From assembly GCA_937141995.1 (NCBI GenBank), contig CAKZQX010001016.1:1-9573 (forward strand): 9,573 nucleotides of DNA, read 5' to 3'. The position numbers were made by a program, and so were the translations under genes. Below are positions 5,101 to 9,573 of the stretch, piece by piece. The DNA comes from an uncultured Chloroflexaceae bacterium. GTDB taxonomy: Bacteria; Chloroflexota; Chloroflexia; Chloroflexales; Chloroflexaceae. Under the pieces are notes generated by a model. It worked only from the letters and a program-made list of their open reading frames with translations. It did not search any database and had not been told where the DNA came from. Each line of letters begins with the position of its first letter. Position 1 is the stretch's first letter.

Positions 5101-6014
5101 TGCGCCGCTGGAAACCAAAATTTGCGCTCGGCCTCTGGTTTGGTCTGCTGCTGCTGCTGGGGGCACTGGCGGGCGCGGGGTATGTCGGCTTCCGCTTTGC
5201 GCAGACGCTGACGCGCGCGCCGGACGAGTGGCCGGTCAACCTGAGTCTCTATGGAGATCTGCTGCTCCTGGTGGGGCTGCTGCTCCTGGTGGGGCTGCTG
5301 GCCTACCGCGTCATCGGCGGGTTCACCCTTGTTTACGAGATGGACCGCAACGGCGTGTATGTGCGCTGGCTGGGCAACCGGGCCGTCATCCCGCTCTCGC
5401 AGATCGAGCGGGTGGATATCGGCGCGCCGGGAGCGCGTATGCCCTGGCGACCGGTGCAGGGGATTGGCTCCTACTGGGGGCAGGGGCGCACCGCCGGTGG
5501 GCAGCAGATGCATCTCTTCTCCAGTCGGGCACCCAAAAAGGCTCTGCTGATCAAGACCTCCGGCGATGCCTATGCCATCTCGCCCCGGGAACAGGATGCC
5601 TTTGTGCAAGATCTGGAGCAGCGGCGGAAACTGGGCGTGGTCAAGCCGCTGACCTCCCGGATCGAAACCGGGCGGGTGTTCTCCTACGCCTTCTGGAATG
5701 ATCCGCTGGTGCGCTGGACGTTGCTGCTGGCCTTCGGGCTGAATCTGTTGCTGCTGGGCTGGCTGGCGGCGCAATATCCCGACCTGGCGGCAACGATTGA
5801 AATGCGGTTTAACGCGGCGGGGCAGGTAGCCGCACTGCGCCCCCGGCATCAGGTACTCTTTCTGCCCCTGGCGGCATTGCTACTGAGTCTGCTCAATACC
5901 GGGATCGGGATGACACTCTACCGGCGGGAACCGTCCGGCGCACGCCTGCTCACACTGGCCTCGGTGGTGATCCAGGTGCTGTTTGGGGTAGCGATTGCAG
6001 GGGTAGTTTTGTAA
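5100..6014 (+). CDS. Membrane protein with bacterial PH-like domain and DUF1648-like segment
   Basis: A 304-residue integral membrane protein of unknown function. Its ATG at 5100 shares a base with the TGA of the parvulin gene (TGATG), so translation is probably coupled. Layout: membrane segments at about 8-30 and 51-73; a soluble stretch of beta-rich sequence at 75-171 (YEMDRNGVYVRWLGNRAVIPLSQIERVD), which reads like a bacterial pleckstrin-homology domain; then segments near 204-224, 251-272 and 281-304. Between the third and fourth segments, YPDLAATIEMRFNAAGQV resembles the DUF1648 motif (proline, then 'HfnaaG'), also found in SdpI-like proteins. The second membrane segment contains LLLLVG twice from an exact 18-bp duplication. 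Pairing with an extracellular foldase suggests a role in envelope protein handling, which is inference only. Confidence 0.7.
   Translation: MRRWKPKFALGLWFGLLLLLGALAGAGYVGFRFAQTLTRAPDEWPVNLSLYGDLLLLVGLLLLVGLLAYRVIGGFTLVYEMDRNGVYVRWLGNRAVIPLSQIERVDIGAPGARMPWRPVQGIGSYWGQGRTAGGQQMHLFSSRAPKKALLIKTSGDAYAISPREQDAFVQDLEQRRKLGVVKPLTSRIETGRVFSYAFWNDPLVRWTLLLAFGLNLLLLGWLAAQYPDLAATIEMRFNAAGQVAALRPRHQVLFLPLAALLLSLLNTGIGMTLYRREPSGARLLTLASVVIQVLFGVAIAGVVL
5259..5300 (+). repeat. 18-bp exact tandem duplication in a membrane segment
   Basis: CTGCTGCTCCTGGTGGGG occurs at 5259-5276 and 5277-5294, followed by six more bases of the same unit. It encodes LLLLVG twice and lengthens the second transmembrane helix without shifting the frame. 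Confidence 0.85.
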
Positions 6015-6065
6015 ATGGGTAGGCCCCGAACAGCAAACGCCGGGCACATTGCCGGCAGGAAATTG

Positions 6066-6083
6066 GGCACAATCAATTGCGCC
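6066..6083. promoter_or_regulatory. Quasi-palindrome upstream of the importer promoter (candidate regulator site)
   Basis: GGCACAAT-ca-ATTGCGCC: eight-base arms with one mismatch around a two-base centre. The centre lies about 65 bases before the predicted transcription start, a position used by class I activators. No regulator can be named from it. Confidence 0.35.
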
Positions 6084-6104
6084 TGATACTGTTGTTCGTG
6101 ACAG

Positions 6105-6133
6105 TTGACACGCGAAAGTGCGCAAAGTATAAT
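6105..6133 (+). promoter_or_regulatory. Perfect-consensus sigma-A promoter for the importer operon
   Basis: TTGACA (6105-6110), a 17-base spacer and TATAAT (6128-6133) match the housekeeping consensus at all twelve positions. Predicted start is near 6140, giving a leader of about 300 nt before the solute-binding protein gene. CGTG (6097-6100) and CACG (6109-6112) form a small inverted repeat over the -35 element. Such a strong promoter fits the high level of binding protein that ABC importers need. Confidence 0.8.
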
Positions 6134-6441
6134 CTTAGGAATTCCTCAGTGAAGTAAAATATTGTGAGGCCGTTGGTCTCACGCGCTCCAGTGTCGTAGC
6201 ACAATGTTGAGCATAGGGCCATGGGCTGCCCCGCATCGCACAATGCCTGTACATGGTCTGGACAGGAATATGGCGAGTATGCTGCTTGCACCGCAGTTAT
6301 ACTATCGTCTGCGGAGATAGGGAGGGGGTGAGCATAGCAGCAAAAGCAGGTTTTTTTCCTGCGGTCTCTCCACACAGTTTCTCATAGTTTTACTGATACA
6401 TGGAGGATCCGGAAGATTCTCCAATAGAAGGAATACTATTC

Positions 6442-8469
6442 ATGCGACCACTCTATCATAAAATAAGCACTTCCGTCGGGCTACTGGCCCTGATTGCGCT
6501 GGTGCTGACCGCCTGTGGCGGTGGTTCCGGTGAAGTTGTGCGCGAAGTTGTGGTTACAAGTGAGCCGGAAGTGATTGTCGTCACCGCTACTCCCGGCGGA
6601 GACGAAGCCGAGCCAGTGACAGATGCAACCCCTGAGGGTGTCGCCGAGACGGCGTCTGGCTCATATACTGAACCCCACTCGATGCTGGGCGATATCAATA
6701 TACGTCGGGCGCTGGCCTACTGCACCAATCGGCCCGAGTTGATCCTGTCGGTCTATCCCTTCCTGGATGAGGAAGCGCGCACCGGCCTGCTGATGGATAG
6801 CTTTATTCCACAGGGCCACTGGGCGCTGGCCGAGGATATTACCCGCTATCCGTTTGATCCGGAGCAGGGGAATGCGCTGCTGGAAGAGGCCGGTTGGACG
6901 CTGCCCGAAGGTCAGGAGTTGGGTGAGGGCGCCATCCGCAACAATGAAGATGGTGATATTCTCTCGCTGAAATTCACCACTACCGATGCACAGTTTCGCC
7001 AGACCTGGGCGACCATTCTGGAGCAGCAACTGCTGGATAACTGTGGCATCCAGATTATTCGAACCCATGCCCCGGCTTCCTGGTGGTTTGGAGGGAACTC
7101 CGGGTTGCAGCGGCGCGACTTTGAGTTGGGGGCCTACGCCTGGGTCGGCGAACCTGATCCCAAGGGCACTACACTCTACGCCTGTAACCAGATCCCACTG
7201 CCGGAGAACAACTGGGAGGGGCAGAACTACATGGGCTGGTGTAATGAAACCGCCAGTCGGGCAATTATTGCCGCGAACAACACGCTTGACCGTGAAGAGC
7301 GGATCGAAGAGTATGCCACCTTCCAGCAAGAATTTACCAGTGATATGGTCAGTCTGCCGCTGTTCCAGCGCCTCGAGGCCCAGGCAATTAGTCCTAACCT
7401 GACTAACTTTGTCTCCGACCCGACCGAGTATGCCACGGCCAGCGTCAGCGATTGGGTGCTGGAGGATGGTGGCGATAGTATTGTGATTGGCTTCTCGCAG
7501 GAGCCGACGACCCTGTTTGTGCCGGTCGAGTCGGCGGCTTCAGTGTCCCAGGCAGCGGACCTGACCAGCTTCCGCGCCTTTACCAAGTACAACTATGACT
7601 ACCAACCGGTAGCGCTGACGCAGTTGCCCACGCTGGACAATGGCGGTGCAGAACTGGAAGTGATCGATGTCACCGAGGGTGATATGGTCTGGACCGTCGA
7701 TGCTGAGGCAGTGGAACTGGCACCCGGTGTCGAAGTGGTCAACGCTGAGGGTGAAACCGTTACCTATGAAGAGGGTGACACCATCCAGATGAACAAACTC
7801 CAGGTAACGTTTGAGTATGTCGATGGGTTGACCTGGGAAGATGGCGAACCAGTGAAGCAGGAGGACTTTGAACTGGCAGCGAAGATCCGCTGTGACCCGG
7901 CCTCCGGCGTGGTGAGCCTGCAGATCTGCGAGTCACGCGAAGGGATCGAGTTTGCCGGCGATACCGAATACACCGTTACCTATCTGCCGGGTGCGCTTCC
8001 GCCGGAATACTTCATCTACACGGCGGCGCATAATGAGTTTGGCAACCAGGAAGCCTACCCCGCGCATCGGGTGATTGAGACGGCGGGCGAGTACCAGGGC
8101 ATGACTCTGGCCGAAGTTCCGGCAGAGGCATGGGCGACCCTGCCCGAAGTGGCTGAGAATCCGTTGAGCAATGGTCCCTACCGACTGGTGGAGTGGCAGA
8201 AGGGTCAGCGGATGATTTTCGAGTCCAATCCTGAGTACTACGCCGGTGAAGTCGCCGTACCCAACCTGATCATCCAGATCATCGGCGATACCAACCAGGC
8301 GGTGGCCCAGTTGCTGACCGGCGAGATCGACGTACTTGAGAAGTCCACGCTTGGCGCCGGCCCGGAGGTTGAGACAGTCCTCGAAGCCGCCGAGCAGGGC
8401 GAGATCCAGGCCTTCCTGGAGGCCAGTCCGACCTGGGAGCATATGGATATGAATCTCTTTGTTCCCTAG
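6442..8469 (+). CDS. Family 5 (peptide/nickel-type) ABC solute-binding lipoprotein, circularly permuted
   Basis: A 675-residue lipoprotein that should capture peptides or similar ligands for the permease encoded next. ATG 6442 is preferred over ATG 6400: AAGGA lies at 6428-6432, and the protein then begins with a normal signal peptide and lipobox LTAC (Cys25). A Val/Glu/Thr linker follows to about residue 73. Residues 82-341 match the C-terminal part of the family (INIRRALAYCTNR, FIPQGHWAL, FDPEQGNALLEEAGW, SLPLFQR). Residues 346-675 match the N-terminal part (SIVIGFSQEPTTL, VTFEYVDGLTWEDGEPV, NPLSNGPYRLVEWQKGQ, TNQAVAQLLTGEIDVL, WEHMDMNLF), so the domain order is swapped. Cys248/Cys267 sit where DppA has a disulfide; Cys94/Cys201 and Cys484/Cys496 could also pair. 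Total length is somewhat above the family norm. Family call is firm; ligand unknown. Confidence 0.92.
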   Translation: MRPLYHKISTSVGLLALIALVLTACGGGSGEVVREVVVTSEPEVIVVTATPGGDEAEPVTDATPEGVAETASGSYTEPHSMLGDINIRRALAYCTNRPELILSVYPFLDEEARTGLLMDSFIPQGHWALAEDITRYPFDPEQGNALLEEAGWTLPEGQELGEGAIRNNEDGDILSLKFTTTDAQFRQTWATILEQQLLDNCGIQIIRTHAPASWWFGGNSGLQRRDFELGAYAWVGEPDPKGTTLYACNQIPLPENNWEGQNYMGWCNETASRAIIAANNTLDREERIEEYATFQQEFTSDMVSLPLFQRLEAQAISPNLTNFVSDPTEYATASVSDWVLEDGGDSIVIGFSQEPTTLFVPVESAASVSQAADLTSFRAFTKYNYDYQPVALTQLPTLDNGGAELEVIDVTEGDMVWTVDAEAVELAPGVEVVNAEGETVTYEEGDTIQMNKLQVTFEYVDGLTWEDGEPVKQEDFELAAKIRCDPASGVVSLQICESREGIEFAGDTEYTVTYLPGALPPEYFIYTAAHNEFGNQEAYPAHRVIETAGEYQGMTLAEVPAEAWATLPEVAENPLSNGPYRLVEWQKGQRMIFESNPEYYAGEVAVPNLIIQIIGDTNQAVAQLLTGEIDVLEKSTLGAGPEVETVLEAAEQGEIQAFLEASPTWEHMDMNLFVP

Positions 8470-8491
8470 CTCCCGGATCATACGGTTCGCT

Positions 8492-8516
8492 AAGGGGCGG
8501 TTGAATACCGCCCCTT
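8492..8516 (+). terminator. Strong intercistronic hairpin (terminator or mRNA stabiliser)
   Basis: AAGGGGCGGT (8492-8501), loop TGAAT, ACCGCCCCTT (8507-8516): ten perfect pairs. The following bases (GCTATACCTTTC) are only partly T-rich, so termination is likely partial. A hairpin between binding protein and permease genes is a common way to keep the first far more abundant than the second. Confidence 0.6.
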
Positions 8517-8544
8517 GCTATACCTTTCTAGAATAAAGTAACTC

Positions 8545-9573
8545 ATGACGACCTTTTTGATACGCCGCCTCTTCCAGATGCTGATAGTGATCCTCCTGGC
8601 TGCGATTGCCTCGTATGCCCTGCTCTACCTGGCTCCGGGTGGTCCGCTGGTGGCATTGCAGCAGCGGCAACGGGGAGGTGCGCAGGGTGTTACTGAGGAA
8701 GACATCGCGCGCATTCGGGCACGCTTTGAACTGGATCTGCATCCGGCGGTGCGCTTTACCCGCTGGTTTGTTGGATTGCCCCGTGGCCCGATCAACCTTG
8801 GCGGGCAGGCGTTGCTGGCCGAGATGCACGTTGGCTGCACCCAGACCGGGCAGGTGCAGTTGACCTATCCCGACGGACGTACTGATATTGTCGAGGAGTG
8901 TATCGATCCACTTACGCTGGCCGAGCTTGAAGGCCGCCGGGTCAGCCGGGGGGTACTCTTCGGCGATTTTGGCCTGTCGCAGGTCATTCTGCGCGACCGC
9001 CCGATCAGCGCTTTGATCTGGAGCCGCCTGCCCTACACGCTGGCGCTGATGGGTGTTTCCACCCTTTTGGCGATCCTGTTTGGCGTGATTATCGGGGTCT
9101 ACTCAGCGGTGCGCCAATATTCGCGCTTTGACTATTTTATGACCACGCTGGCATTTATTGGCGCGTCACTGCCGACCTTCTTCTTTGGTATTATGCTGAT
9201 CCTGGTGCTGGCGGTCTGGGCCAAGGATGCCGGACTGCCCTACCTGCCATCGGGCAATGCCACCGCCAACCGCGACTATGTTGTCCCGCTGCTGGGTACG
9301 GTGGATGCCGGATCACCCCTTGATTTTCTGCTGCATTTTATTATGCCCTGCGCAGTGCTGACCTTTGTCAGTATTGCGCAGTGGAGCCGCTTTGTCCGCG
9401 CCAGTATGCTGGAGGTGTTGCGGCAGGATTATGTACGAACCGCGCGGGCCAAGGGCGTGCGTGAGCGCCTGGTGATTGCCAAGCATGCGCTGCGTAATGC
9501 GCTGATACCTTTCATTACGCTGCTGGCCGGCGTCTTGCCGACGCTCTTCGCCGGGGCCGCCGTTACCGAGGCT
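8545..9573 (+). CDS. DppB/OppB-type ABC importer permease, 5' part (runs off window)
   Basis: Inner-membrane permease of a peptide/nickel-type ABC importer; 343 residues are visible and no stop occurs before the window ends. It starts at ATG 8545 (MTTFLIRRLFQMLIVILLAA), the usual DppB opening with a first membrane helix and LAPGGPL. The upstream bases GAATAAAGTAACTC hold only a weak ribosome binding site. VLFGDFGLS (137-145), LIWSRLPYTLALMGVSTLLA and the EAA loop DYVRTARAKGVRERL (295-309), which contacts the ATPase, are all present. Between residues 80 and 136 there is an unusual extracytoplasmic insert with Cys98 and Cys119; family members usually go from the first loop almost directly to the GDxGxS motif. 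A second permease and ATPase genes are expected downstream, outside the window. Confidence 0.93.
   Translation, partial: MTTFLIRRLFQMLIVILLAAIASYALLYLAPGGPLVALQQRQRGGAQGVTEEDIARIRARFELDLHPAVRFTRWFVGLPRGPINLGGQALLAEMHVGCTQTGQVQLTYPDGRTDIVEECIDPLTLAELEGRRVSRGVLFGDFGLSQVILRDRPISALIWSRLPYTLALMGVSTLLAILFGVIIGVYSAVRQYSRFDYFMTTLAFIGASLPTFFFGIMLILVLAVWAKDAGLPYLPSGNATANRDYVVPLLGTVDAGSPLDFLLHFIMPCAVLTFVSIAQWSRFVRASMLEVLRQDYVRTARAKGVRERLVIAKHALRNALIPFITLLAGVLPTLFAGAAVTEA

Larger units (their letters stand above)
6015..6441. other. Regulatory stretch between the PH-like membrane gene and the ABC importer operon
   Basis: About 430 bases with no convincing gene. It contains a weak GCCGG/CCGGC stem (6039-6056), a quasi-palindrome (6066-6083), a consensus promoter (6105-6133) and a leader of about 300 nt with several small stems: GTGAGGCC/GGTCTCAC (6164-6182) and GCAGG-T7-CCTGC (6346-6362). 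A 36-codon frame (6221-6331) with three cysteines has no good ribosome binding site and is not called. No known riboswitch class was recognised. Confidence 0.6.

Noticed and set aside
4542..5849. 435-residue minus-strand reading frame
   Set aside because: It lies opposite the repetitive Thr/Pro/Ala/Asp-rich end of the parvulin gene and the PH-like gene. Its product is low-complexity Ser/Val/Gly and Gln-rich with no domain, a typical shadow.
6221..6331. 36-codon Cys-containing upstream frame in the importer leader
   Set aside because: Only a weak AGGG at three bases from the ATG; composition gives no clear support for a leader peptide.
6400..6441. Alternative upstream ATG for the solute-binding protein
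   Set aside because: It would put 14 mainly acidic residues before the signal peptide and has no ribosome binding site. ATG 6442 has one and gives a normal lipoprotein signal.
6661..7329. 222-residue minus-strand reading frame
   Set aside because: Opposite the conserved part of the solute-binding protein; no domain or start signal.
6640..8469. Two tandem solute-binding proteins fused or a frameshifted pair
   Set aside because: The two halves match different, complementary parts of one family 5 protein, with no repeated segment and one intact frame, so a single permuted copy explains it better.
1..9573. CRISPR array, tRNA or rRNA genes
   Set aside because: No regularly spaced repeats and no tRNA or rRNA signature sequences were seen on either strand by eye.

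Overview
The window looks like a piece of a Chloroflexota chromosome, most likely a filamentous or phototrophic Chloroflexales-type organism. The genus cannot be named from the sequence. The grounds are the Thr/Pro-rich ('TPTPxPT') tails on exported proteins, the lipoprotein linker of the EVVREVVVT type, moderately high GC and the rpsF-ssb pair. All supported genes are on the + strand. Long minus-strand reading frames are shadows of high-GC or low-complexity genes.

Layout: (1) 2-1274 holds the C-terminal half of an ADP-ribosylglycohydrolase followed 13 bases later by an RlaP/YcgL-type nucleotidyltransferase, a probable two-gene RNA/ADP-ribose metabolism unit. (2) 1275-1886 is a gene-free, structure-rich stretch. 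It has a short tandem repeat, an inverted repeat over an extended -10 promoter, and a 189-bp MITE-like insertion flanked by perfect 11-bp direct repeats and carrying a large internal palindrome. A folded leader stands just before rpsF. (3) 1887-2971 has rpsF (S6 with a genome-encoded acidic tail) and ssb. rpsR and rplI do not follow. (4) 2952-6014 has a doubtful small membrane ORF, a membrane-anchored parvulin-like protein, and a bacterial-PH/DUF1648-like membrane protein coupled by a TGATG overlap. (5) 6015-6441 is a regulatory stretch with a perfect-consensus sigma-A promoter and a leader of about 300 nt. (6) 6442-9573 starts a peptide/nickel-type ABC importer operon: a family 5 solute-binding lipoprotein, a hairpin, then a DppB-type permease cut by the window end.

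The most striking observation is that the solute-binding protein is circularly permuted. The part that is normally C-terminal comes directly after the signal peptide and linker. The normally N-terminal part follows, and the protein ends exactly where the canonical protein would cross into its second lobe. The next best is the MITE-like insertion, which appears to have landed at the predicted transcription start of rpsF and added 200 bp to its leader. Other oddities are a parvulin domain whose first active-site histidine is Gln, a periplasmic insert with two cysteines in the permease, and the S6 acidic tail, which resembles a built-in version of RimK polyglutamylation.
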